Positions 1 through 11,300 of a stretch of DNA of 64,000 nucleotides are shown piece after piece. The notes under the pieces are model-generated. The model was given only the letters and a program-made list of their open reading frames with translations, ran no database searches and had not been told where the DNA came from. A program made the translations under genes and the position numbers. Source of the DNA: Paremcibacter congregatus (lineage in GTDB: Bacteria; Pseudomonadota; Alphaproteobacteria; Sphingomonadales; Emcibacteraceae); the NCBI RefSeq assembly GCF_006385135.1, contig NZ_CP041025.1:2573501-2637500 (forward strand), written 5' to 3'. Positions within the stretch are counted from its first letter, which is position 1; every line of letters starts with the position of its first letter.

Positions 1-683
1 AAACTCAAACACTCTACCTGAACCCGGCCTTCCGTGACGGCGACTTCAACACCATGATCCCGCCGATGCACCGCAAACTTCGTCCCCAGCACGGTAATCA
101 CCTCGTTGCCGGTATAAATTTTGAAAGGTCTTTTTTCGTCGCGGGACACTTCAAAGAAAGCCTCTCCGCGCTCTAGAATAATGATCCGCTCCCCCGCGGT
201 CATATCTGCGTCAAGCCGGGTATCCGAATTCAGGTTAATCCGTGACCCGTCAGACAAAGGCACAAGCTGTTGCCCGCCTCGGGCTGTCTGATATACGGTC
301 ATGGCAGGTTCTGCCAAATAATAATTCATGCTGATCAGGCTGAAAATAATCAGGATAGAGGCCGCAAGAGCACCCCAGGCCTTGCTGTGACCAACACGGC
401 TCCACAGCGGAAGCACCTCGGCCAGGCTTTCATTGGCCGGCATTGCCGACTGCAGACGCCCTGTCCGTTTCCATACAGACAGCAAACGCAGAAGCGCCAC
501 GCGATGCCCCACGGATGCCTTCAACCAGAGATCAAACTCCGGATCCTGGGCGGCGTAAGCCTCCAGATCAACAGTTACCCCCTTACCGTTATGGGTCTTG
601 TCCAGTTTCGCGAGCCATGTGGCGGCTTCCCGTTCGATCTCTTCGGCTGAGGGAAGAAATGCGCCACCTGATAATTGTGTCAC
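1..683 (-). CDS. FecR-family anti-sigma factor, 3' end beyond left edge
   Basis: About 227 codons are visible; the C-terminus is outside the window. The GTG start at 683 overlaps the TGA of the sigma gene (GTGA), indicating translational coupling. After a cytoplasmic N-terminal part comes one hydrophobic segment (around residues 82-101, AWGALAASILIIFSLISM), then a periplasmic FecR domain with the typical features SDGSRINLNSDT, GEAFFEVSRDE, VLGTKFAVHRR and VAVTEGRVQVE. Known role of the family: an inner-membrane protein that holds or activates its cognate ECF sigma factor in response to a TonB receptor. The receptor partner is presumably outside the window to the left. The family assignment is firm; the signal is unknown. 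Confidence 0.9.
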   Translation of the reverse strand, partial: MTQLSGGAFLPSAEEIEREAATWLAKLDKTHNGKGVTVDLEAYAAQDPEFDLWLKASVGHRVALLRLLSVWKRTGRLQSAMPANESLAEVLPLWSRVGHSKAWGALAASILIIFSLISMNYYLAEPAMTVYQTARGGQQLVPLSDGSRINLNSDTRLDADMTAGERIIILERGEAFFEVSRDEKRPFKIYTGNEVITVLGTKFAVHRRDHGVEVAVTEGRVQVECLS

Positions 684-1270
684 GTCTTATTCTCCTTATG
701 AGCAGCATAGCCGCCCTTGGCATCACATTTAGATGCCGCAATTTCTGAAATATGTTGCAGCGCATTTGACAGGCGCTGAATGCCTCTTTGTATATGCGAT
801 TCAACTGCCGCCTCTGAAATATTCAGGCGCTTTGCCGTCTCTCGCTGCGAATATCCATATACCCGTCTCATTTCTATCACCCGTTGACATTTTGAAGACA
901 GGGTTTCCATTGCCGCCTGCAGCAGAATCAGTTCCTGCCGGGCCGAGAACTGTCCTTCCGGCCCCACACCATCATTGGGAACATTCAGACTTTCTACATC
1001 CATCACACTGTCAATCCGCACCACTTGCGCCCGCCGCGCCAGATCGCACATCAAATTGCGTGCTGTACTGAAGATAAATGCCTTGATCTGCTGCGGCCTC
1101 TCCTGACGGGCGGCCGTATAAACTCTGGTCAGGACTTCCTGACATAAGTCTTTGACCTCAGAAGGATTCTCCCGCCAGTTACGATATAGATACCTCAAAA
1201 GCGCCGGTTCATGGGGCAACACAGCATTCAGGAACCAGTCGTCGAGTGTCTCTTCATTTTTATGTTTCAT
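680..1270 (-). CDS. ECF RNA polymerase sigma factor, FecI-like
   Basis: 196 aa, the usual ECF size. Region 2 lies near residues 25-90 (VKDLCQEVLTRVYTAAR, AFIFSTARNLMCD). Region 4 lies near 118-170 (LSSKCQRVIEMRRVYGYSQRE followed by a helix-turn-helix ending in AAVESHIQRGIQRL). It directly precedes and overlaps a FecR gene by 4 bases, the standard FecI-FecR arrangement for cell-surface signalling that switches on a TonB receptor operon. The ATG at 1270 has only a weak Shine-Dalgarno match upstream. The C-terminal tail (about 25 residues, rich in Lys, Ala and Glu) is not conserved in the family. Target promoters are unknown. Confidence 0.92.
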   Translation of the reverse strand: MKHKNEETLDDWFLNAVLPHEPALLRYLYRNWRENPSEVKDLCQEVLTRVYTAARQERPQQIKAFIFSTARNLMCDLARRAQVVRIDSVMDVESLNVPNDGVGPEGQFSARQELILLQAAMETLSSKCQRVIEMRRVYGYSQRETAKRLNISEAAVESHIQRGIQRLSNALQHISEIAASKCDAKGGYAAHKENKT

Positions 1271-1490
1271 GAGTGCTTTTTATCGCCTCTCTACACCTAT
1301 GGGAACGCCACGCAGATATTCCCTTACCCACCCTACGACGAACGGAACGCGATTATCCATCATTTTATTTTAACAAAGCTCCTTCAGCAAACGGCCAGTC
1401 GCTCAATCCGTGACATTGAAAAACAGGTGGCTATCTTTCGGTTGAAAAAAAACTTATAATAAATCCGCAACGTATAAATTATGGTAAATT

Positions 1491-2195
1491 TTGGTGCATT
1501 TTAGAGTCTTATATCTCCTTGCTCTGCTGCTGTTCATCTCCACCGGCCCTGTTTCGGCCGGAGAAAATGTCTGGACCGAGAAGAAACTGGGACAGATTAT
1601 CCTGAAGGCCGATCGCGCCGCCCAACATAACAAATGGTCCCGCGCCATACGGTACGGCGAACAGATGCTCACCGCCAGCCGCACCCTTGATGTGGAAAAC
1701 AATTACCGCTACATCAGCTTACTTAAAAACCTCAACAGATATTACGACAAGGCCGGTCGCATAACCGAGGCTGCCGATCGGATCAAGACCGGCTATATGC
1801 TGTCAAAACGTCACCTTGGCCTATCCCATCCGACAAGCCTCACCAGCCGAAACCTCTATTATAAACTATTGATTTCTCTTGAGAACTACGAAGATTCCAT
1901 TCCTTTGATTCAGGAAAATATCGCCGTATCGCAAGCCGAACCGCCTGATCCTTTCAGGGCATTGTTTTATACGGAACAGCTCGCGCTGCTTTATAGTCTG
2001 ACCCATCGTTATGAAGAAGAGGAAGCCACGTTGATCCGCTTGCTTGACCTGAATAAAAAAATCCTGGGCGACAAAGCATCGGAAGACCACAAAATCATCC
2101 TGTCACTCGCCCAGAATTACTGCCGACAAAAAAAACTCAATGACTTTAAAGAACTGATCACCACACATCAGCTGAAGTTTTATTGCAAATGGTAA
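1491..2195 (+). CDS. exported helical-repeat (TPR-like) protein of unknown role
   Basis: 234 aa. The N-terminus is a clear signal peptide (LYLLALLLFISTGPVSAGE, cleavage near residue 24). The mature part is all-helical with repeat-like segments: a KADRAAQHNKWSRAIRYGEQ stretch, then helices around YISLLKNLNRYYDKAGR and LLISLENYEDSIPLIQENI. This is a pattern of tetratricopeptide repeats, with the HLGLSHPTS spacing often seen in Kinesin-light-chain-type TPRs. The start is TTG at 1491 or GTG at 1494; neither has a strong ribosome site. It stands alone, divergent from the sigma factor and convergent with the autotransporter. A scaffold or binding role is likely for such repeats, but no partner can be named. 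Confidence 0.7.
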   Translation: MVHFRVLYLLALLLFISTGPVSAGENVWTEKKLGQIILKADRAAQHNKWSRAIRYGEQMLTASRTLDVENNYRYISLLKNLNRYYDKAGRITEAADRIKTGYMLSKRHLGLSHPTSLTSRNLYYKLLISLENYEDSIPLIQENIAVSQAEPPDPFRALFYTEQLALLYSLTHRYEEEEATLIRLLDLNKKILGDKASEDHKIILSLAQNYCRQKKLNDFKELITTHQLKFYCKW

Positions 2196-2223
2196 GGCCT
2201 TTGCCTACTCCGGGGGCATGGCT

Positions 2224-2250
2224 CCTCACCCTGTTCACAACAGGATGAGG
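2224..2250. other. imperfect inverted repeat between convergent genes
   Basis: Arms CCTCA-c-CCTGTT and AACAGG-a-TGAGG, separated by a 3-4 base loop, lie between the 3' ends of the TPR-like gene and the autotransporter. There is no T-run on either side, so a classical terminator is not proven. It may act as a bidirectional 3' hairpin. Confidence 0.35.
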
Positions 2251-2309
2251 ACATGACATCCAGGACAAGTTCTTTTCTGCGTAAACCTGCCCCCCTTAAC
2301 TCTGCCGGA

Positions 2310-5300
2310 TTAAAATGGCAGCGCCAATTTCATCAGCCCGCTGTTTGTCGTAACATGACCAGCAACAGTACGATTATATTGCAACCGCAATGAAAGGTTT
2401 TCCGTCAACGTTAAATCAATCCCCGTGCGCGCCACCCAGGAATCCTGACCAAGCCCCATCGAAACCGTGATCGGGTCGATACCATCAGGCGCAGCAGCCA
2501 ATCCGGCAAGAACCGTCGAATTTCCATCCGTCAGGTAATGCTTCAAGGCAATACTGGCAAACAACCGCATGTTCAGATCTTCGCTTAATTTGAATTCTGC
2601 GCCGACTTCAAACCCTGGGCTTACCCACAGGTCGGTTTCCGTATGACCAGGAAGAACCAGACTGATTGCGCCGGCCCCGGCTTCCTGAGCCGCATCCGTC
2701 TTGACATGACTGACACCCGCCTCAAGAATAGGGCGTCCATAGACATTTTCAGGTTTTCCCTCAATATCATAGGACAGACGCAGCTGCCCGCCCATGATCT
2801 TCATATGCCGCTCGACAGAAGTATAAAAGCTTTCGACCAAATGCCCGCGACGACTGGTATCCGTATTATTCCACCCATAGGACGCCGCCAGCGCCACCTT
2901 GGTTGGCCCACTGCGGTATTTGACGGACATCCCCACTTGCTTTGTCATACCTCTGGACTGCCAGGCCCCGGCATAACCATTTGACTCATGATCCTGCCGC
3001 GACAGAGCGACCCCTGCAGACCAGTCGTTTGCAAATGTCTTCTGCACGCCCAGGCTGAACCGGTTACCGCTGCTGGTAGAGCTTTTGTAATCGTCAAAAC
3101 TTGCCCGGGTTGTCTGATAGCTGTCGCCCTGCAGCCAGATACAGCTGCCTTCCCGGGTAAACCGGTGCACTCCGCCAGCCTGGCGGCAACTCATCATGGC
3201 CTGTGCAAAGTCCTGTTGACTGACAACCATTTCAACCTGATGTTCACCATAGAAGTCAGGCGACATTTGAGAAATTGCCTGGCGGTAAGTCGCCTCGTCC
3301 GGAATGTAAAGCAATGTCGATATGACACTCGCGAGCTCAGGACTGCTTCCGGCATTCTGCAGCCTATTAATATATTCACCTACCGCACTCAGATTATCTC
3401 CCGTCCCGTTCACAGCGAAGTCAACCTCATAGCCCAGCATGGCTTCTGTTTCCCCCCGATAGAACAAGTCGTAGGTGATGACTTGAGACGATGTGGTTGT
3501 CAAGAAAAGGCCACTATCGGTCACCCCTTCTTCCCCGGAATAGAGCACCTTACTGAACTCACCGGCCCGCACAGCCTGCGGGTTAAGCAGACTGACAACA
3601 ACTTCCCCATTCAGGTCAGCCGTGCCGCTCGCACGGATCTGATCTATATTATCCGACACAAAATCAAGTTCGGATAGCATGACACCAGTACTGCTCTGGA
3701 CGAAACTTCCCGTCAGGTCAGTGCGTTGGGCCAGTTGCATATCACCCGGGGTCATAAGCCCCTCATTCGTCACAACACTTGCCGAATTGCCAACGGAAAG
3801 TGTTGTCCCCGGCACGAATGTCGCGCCCTCGTGGTTGATAAACTGATTAACCCCTTGCCCCAGATCGAATTGTCCATAGAACAGATTGCGGTTATCGACC
3901 AGATCATTGCCCTCTGTCGCCAGAACGCCCATGCCGTCAAGTCCGTCCAGCGTCATGACAGACCCCAGATTATCAAAATGGTTATTGTCCCCGCCGGATA
4001 ACCACAGGCCAACGCCCCCGGTCCCCGCCATAATCCATTTATCCGCGCTCAGGGTGACCGTGATATCACCTTGACCGTCCTGACCTTCTGATTGGGCAAA
4101 CACCGCGACACCCCGATCCCCTTCGGCAGCGACGCTGTCCTTCAGTGTCAGCATAATATCACCGGAACGCCCGGCGCCGCCAGCGCTGCCCATATGGATG
4201 CGGTCGACTATACCGCCGCCGCCGCCCAGACTCTGCGCCAGAATACCAAAAGAATCAGCCCCTTGGGTAACCACAGTACCCGTCTGGGTAAAGCTGATAT
4301 CACCCCCGTCGCCGCTGTTGTCGGCGCTTAAGGAAAGCGTGACATTTTCTGCCGCCAAATCCGTAAAGACCGCGCCGCCGCCACCGCCAATGGATTGCAG
4401 GACCACCCCATGCGCCAAATCGCCGGTGGTCAGAATGCTGCCGTCGTTCTGTAAGCTGATCACACCGCCCTGACCAGTATTCCCGGCGGTCCCCCCCAGT
4501 GTAATCGCAACGCTATCAAGGCCGGTCAGGCGAACATCGCCGCCACCGCCACCCAGGCTTTGAATGATCATCCCCTGGGAACGATCCCCCTGGGTTTCCG
4601 TATTACCGGTAAAGGCCAGATCAATCACACCACCGTCATTCCCGAAACTCGCCGATGCCCCCAGGGACAAGGTCGCCGTCGCACTGCCCTGTTCGACCGC
4701 CGCCGGCGTTTTTATCCCCGCAGCCAATGTCCGCTGAGTGTAAGAGGCCGTCTGAACAGATGTTCCGCTAGCTTCGGCTTGGGGTTCGGCTTGGGCTTCT
4801 GTAACCGGGACGGTATTGATGTCGATCCGCAGAAGACCACCGCCCCCCCCAATGGACTGAACCGAGGTGCCGGCAGAGGTTTTTCCCTGTGTTCCCACAT
4901 CCCCTGTACGGGTCAGAACCACATCACCCCCATCGCTGTTGGTGCTTTCCGCCCCGCCCAGCGCAGTCTCCAGATCAATCCGGGCTTCCTCATTCACTGT
5001 CATGTCTATGGTGCTGACGCCACCGCCACCGCCAACGGACTGGGTCAGGGAGGCAATCGAATTTTCCGCCGCCGTTACCAGATCACCGACATGGCTGGCC
5101 TCAATCAGCGACGCGCCCTGATCTTCCGCAAATGTCGTACCCAGTTCGATAACACTGGTGATCGCGCCTTTTACTTTATCGACAATACCGCCGTTATCCG
5201 GCAACTCGACACTATCCTCTCCGAACGCCGCCGCTGTCTCGCTGACATCAAGGTAGAGATTTACCTCGCCACCCCCGCCATTAATGCTTTGCGAGAATTG

Positions 5301-8300
5301 CGCCACGCTATTACGACCGAGAACAGTGATATCGCCTTCCGTATTGATGGTGACCGTCCCGGCTGTCCCCTCGCTCCCGTCTTTACTGCCGAGCAACATG
5401 GGCAAGAAGTAATCAGCCGCCATCCATACAGGACTTGAAACCGAGAAGCCTGACGTGCCACCGCCGCCACCAACGCTTTGGGCGAAGATTCCATAAGTAT
5501 CGTCCCCGCGCACAATAATGGAACCAGTATGATTAACCACAACATCACCACTATCGGCCCCGTCGCCGCCAAAGCCACCCACGGCAATATTCATCAACGA
5601 TTTCTTCAGATCTTCCTTTGGATTGGCCAGCAAGTCAGGGGATAACGCCATCGTCAGTCGACCATTTCCGCCGCCGCCGCCGACGGACTGGGCAAAAATC
5701 CCATAGGATCCGTTACCGATCGTTTCAATGGCGCCACTGTTGTTGACGGTGACATTACCAGATATATTGCCATCGCCCCCGAACCCGCCGATCGACATGC
5801 TGCTGAGATTGTTGCTGGTGCTTGTGCTCCCGTTCACCATATTTCCGGACATGGTCAGGCCTGAATCGCCCCCGCCACCGCCAATGCTCTGGGCGATGAT
5901 CCCGTGGGAAATATGACCGGTGGTAATGATAGATCCGGTATTATTCACCGTAACCAGACCGGAAGTTCCGCCTGTTCCCCCGCTGCCGCCAAGGGTGAAA
6001 GCCACAGCATTTGTCGTGGTATCACCGGCATTTCTGGCCGTATTATTCGTCGCTATGGAACTTCCCTTACCGCCGCCGCCGCCAATGCTCATGGCGTAGA
6101 TGCCATGAGAGCGATTGCCATTGGTAATGATAGCCGCGGCTGCACCACCACTGTCTCTCAGATTTGAAACCGTTACAGCTCCGCCAGTACCACCCTGTCC
6201 GCCGGTGCCACCGACACCGATAGAGATTTTATTCCCCGCGCCTTTTGCAGAAGATGAGTTCGTGATGACCTGCTTGGCATTGCCCCCGCCGCCGCCAATG
6301 GATTGCGCCAGAATACCAACGGAGTCATCCTTGTCCGTCCCGATGCCACCTGTATTGGTAACCGTTACCGCATCAGCCGTCGCCCCGACGCCGCCATCGC
6401 CACCAACAGAGATTAACATGACTGTGGATTTGGTTGCATCCTGATTGTACAGCGTATTGATCACCATGCCACCATTGCCACCGCCGCCGCCAAGACTTTG
6501 CGCCAGAACGCCATGCGCCCCCTCACCGTCAGTAATGACAACGCCGGAATTTTCCACATCAACCAGACCACTGGCGGCACCGGTGCCCCCGCTGCCCCCC
6601 ACGGCGATCAGAATGCTGGAGCCTTCTTTCGTCTGTACTCCGCCGGACTTTACCATGCCGCCATTACCGCCGCCGCCACCGACGCTCTGCGCCAGAATGC
6701 CCATGGCGTTGGCGCCATATGTCCTTACATTGGCGGAACTGTTCAGGTCGACATTCCCTCCGGTTCCCCCTTCGCCGCCGCTCCCGCCAAGGGACAAGGC
6801 CGCTTTGGACGATTTAAATACCGTGCCCGAGGCACTGCCGCCATTGCCGCCGCCGCCGCCGACGCTTTGCGCGAAAATAGCATGCGCATCTCTGCCATCC
6901 GTGCTGACCCAGCCGGACGCATTCAACATCACATTACCGGCAGTTCCCCCCATTCCGCCTTCAAGACCGATGGCTACAGAAGCTCCGCGAATGGCTGTTT
7001 CTGTGGATTTCGGGGCAGAAACGCTCACAGATGTCGAAGAGCTGTTGCCGCCGCCGTTCCCGACAGATTGCGCCAAAAGACCGTAGGAAGTGTCCCCATG
7101 GGTCATCACACTGCCAGCCGAGGTGAGACTGACATCCGCCCCGGTGCCGCCGATGCCCCCCTCGCGGCCAATCTTTACGTTCAGCTTGCCGCCCGAGGAA
7201 AAGCCTGTCGCCATATCATAACCTACATTTCCGCCGCCGCCGCCAATGGACTGCGCCAGAATGCCGTATGAATTATTGCTATGGGTTTCAATCGCTCCCT
7301 CATGATCCACCGTGACTTCGCCCCCATTGCCCCCATCTCCCGGAGAGCCCCCCAAAGCCACATTCAGTCCCTTGTTACGGGAATCTTCGTCAATATAGGT
7401 CACTGCGATATTAAAGGATGCATTGCCCCCGCCGCCGCCAATGGACTGCGCCAGAATACCGTGGCTGTCTTTTTCATTCGTGACAACATCACCGATATTC
7501 GCCACTTCAGTCACACCGCCGTGTCCCGGATCCCCCCCGGAACCGCCAATGGCCAGCTGCACTGCATAGGCGCTGCTGCCTGTTTCTGTGTCACCCGCAT
7601 CTTCTGAATCACTGGAGGACTTGCCCTCCAGCTCATCCAGAACGCTGTTATAACTGGTCAGAACGCTATCATCCACGCCGGTATGTTCCGGCGTACTGCG
7701 CCCACTGCTGCCACCGCTGCCTGAACCGCCAGATCCCCCTGAACCGCTGCCTTTCGCCAGGCTGACTCCGACGATGAAATTCATCCCTGCATCGCCGCCG
7801 CCGCCGCCAATACTGCTGGCCTCAATCCCGTAAGCCCCCTGTCCTGTCGTGCTGATGGTGCCGGCCGCCGCGCCAGTCTCGCCCCGATTGACATTCACAT
7901 CACCTGCATGACCGCCGCCGCCGCCAAAGCCGCCGATGCCCATACTGACCAAAGAACTGTCTTTGGCGATATTTCCCGACACATTCATCCCGCCGCTGCC
8001 ACCGCCGCCGCCCAGACTCTGGGCAAAAATTCCCCGGGCCTGGTCCCCGGTTGTTGTGATATGCCCCGTCGAATCCACGGCGACATTACCCGCATTGGCC
8101 CCGTCCCCGGCGAAACCGCCGATCCCGGCCACGATAGAAATATCTTTCTGGTCAGCGGGGTTTGGATTGCTGGAATTGCTGACGCTGCCGGACACATTCA
8201 AGGCACCGTTTCCACCCCCTCCGGCGATGGAAGAGGCATGAATTCCGTGCGACCATTCCCCTTCAGTCTGAAGAAGACCAGTCTGGCTGACCGACACATC

Positions 8301-11300
8301 ACGACTGATGTTGCCCGCCCCGCCAAAGCCACCAACGCCCATGGTAACAGTCGGAATTTTTGAGTCTTTCGCTACTGAAATGGTGCCACTGATGTTCAGG
8401 CCGCCTTCGCCGCCGCCTCCGCCACGGGATTCCGCGAAAATCGCCGACGCCCGGTCACCGTTGGTCACAATTGTGGTATTGGCCAAAACCGTCACGTCTT
8501 CGCCAGTTCCGGCCTCTCCACCAAAACCGCCGACGCCGAAAATAAGTGGCGCATCCGAGACGATCCCGCCACTGACATTGATCGCGCCATTGCCGCCACC
8601 ACCGCCGGCGCTCTGGGCGAAAATGCCGGTACTGTAATCACCCCCGGTCATGATACTGTTGTCTCCGGTGACGGCCACGCCGACCGCGCCAGCGTTACCG
8701 CCGCCGCCGCCAAAGCCGCCCACACCGATCACCAACGCATGACCATCGCCGTCGCTTGAAGCAAACGACAACCCCGCACTGACATTGATACCGCCATCTC
8801 CGCCGCCGCCGCCAAGGCTCTGGGCATAGATACCCTTGGCCCCTGTTGCCGTTTCTCCTTTGATAGCAGGATCATAGGTCGAATTGGTGGCAATGGTTCC
8901 GTCATAGGTCACCGACACCGCATCCGCATCACCACCAGTGCCGCCAAAACCGCCCACTCCGATGGCCGCAGAACCGCCGGTGCCTTTATTGGTGATATTC
9001 AGAGAGCCCGACACATTCGTTCCCCCGGCACCGCCGCCACCACCAACGCTTTGCGCCAGAATACCGTGCGATCCGTCCTGTTCCGTGACAACAGCGCCCG
9101 TCACATTGGTTGTAACCGTGCTGGCATGACCGCCGCCGCCGCCAAAGCCGCCCACACCGATGCCGATGGCCGCGCCATCTTCTCCCGTAATATTAACCGC
9201 TCCCGCAATATTTGTGCCGCCGGTTCCTCCGGCGCCGCCAATACTCTGCGCCACAATCGCCGAAGAATTCAGACCGGTGGTGCCAATAAGTGTATGCGCC
9301 GCAGTTGTCGCGACAGTGCTGATGACTGTACCGCCATCGCCCCCTGCTCCCCCAAAACCGCCGACACCAACGCCAAGAGCGCCGCCATTTTTCTTGCTGA
9401 TGCTCATGGCCAGTGCAACAGACAGCCCCCCGGCCCCGCCGCCGCCGCCGATGGATTGGGTATGGATGCCCAGAGAGTTATCTCCTCTAGTGACAACACC
9501 GCCCGTAACATTGCTGCTGGCGGCACTGCCGTCACCGCCGCCGCCGCCAAAGCCGCCTACGCCAACCGCGACCGCGCCACTGTTTTCTTTCGCTCCGCTA
9601 AGGCTGCCGGCAATTGTCGTGCCGCCACTGCCGCCGCCGCCGCCCAAACTCTGGGTGAGGATGCCTGTTGAATAGCCCTGCAATGTCTGTACAAACCCCG
9701 TGACATTGTTCGATGCGCTGGCAGACAAGCCGCCATCACCACCGGAGCCGCCAACCCCGATTGCCAATGCGCCGCTACCGGTTTTTGCCGCTGACACGGC
9801 CGCCGAAACCACCAGACCGCCGCTGCCGCCACCGCCGCCAATGGACTGCGCCGTGACACCTGTCGCGCCAAGACCGTCAGTATAAACGTCCCCGAGCAGC
9901 GTACTGGCCACCACATCAGCATCGCCGCCACTGCCGCCGGAGCCCCCAACCCCGACACTAACCGCGCCGCCACCGGTACCGGACATATTCACCGCCGCGC
10001 TGACCGTCAAGCCACCGGCGCCGCCGCCGCCGCCGACGCTTTGCGCCAGAATGCCTCTTGCTTGATCTCCGGCCGTCTGAATTGTTCCAACCACCGTATT
10101 GTCAACCACACCAGCACGACCGCCGCCACCGCCAGATCCGCCAACACCAACCGCAGCCCCGCCGCTGCCTTTACCTGCACCGGTTATCGTCGCCGCCACT
10201 GTCATACCGCCAGCGCCGCCGCCGCCGCCGATGGATTGCGCCGTAACGCCTGTCGCGCCCGCCCCTGCTGTAGACATCAAACCTTCAAAACGGTTGGTTA
10301 CCGTGGCCGCATCACCACCGTCACCGCCGGACCCGCCAACGCCAACACTCGCCCCACCACTACCGGTTCCTCCAACAGCAATAATGCCGGAAATGGCCAT
10401 GCCCCCGGTGCCGCCGCCGCCGCCGACGCTTTGCGCCAGAATACCGCGCGCATCATCACCCAATGTGGTGATATCCCCGATAACCGTATTCATAACCGTG
10501 TTGGCCGCGCCGCCGCCGCCGCCGGAGCCCCCCATGCCAAAGGATGCCCCGCCTGAGCCGGTACCGGCCCCGGCAAAGGTTCCCGCCACTGTAAGGCCGC
10601 CGTTACCGCCCCCGCCGCCAATGGATTGCGCCACCACGGCCGTTGCGTTGTCGCCCCCCGTAACCACCCCGCCGGTAACTTGAGAGGTTACCGCGCCGGA
10701 CAGGCCGCCGCCACCGCCGCTGCCGCCAATACCAACGCTCGCCGCGCCACTGCCGGTGCCGGCAATCGAAATTACTCCGGAAACGGACATCCCGCCGTTA
10801 CCCCCACCACCACCGATGGACTGCACCAGAACACCTGTTGAATTTCCCCCGATTGTGGTCACATTCCCGGTGATAGCGGAGTCAACCGTACTGGACAGAC
10901 CACCGTCACCACCACTGCCGCCGATGCCGACTGTCGCACTACCGCTGCCCGTGCCTGCGCCGGAGAAACCGGCCGTCACATTAAAGCCGCCATTACCGCC
11001 ACCGCCGCCAATGCTTTGGGCAACGACACCTGCGGAATCATCTCCTTCCGTCAAGACATCATTATCCACATCGACCGTCACCGCAGCCGCCGTACCGCCG
11101 CTGCCACCGCTGCCGCCAAGGCCAACACTGGCCGTGCCGGATCCGGTGCCCGCTCCTGTGGCGTCCGCCGTGACATTAAAGCCGCCATTGCCGCCGCCAC
11201 CGCCCACACTTTGCGCGAGAATGGCCGTCGACATATGGCCTTTTGTCACCACATTGCCCGTTGATGTCAAATCAACGGTATCCGCCGCCCCGGCACCGCC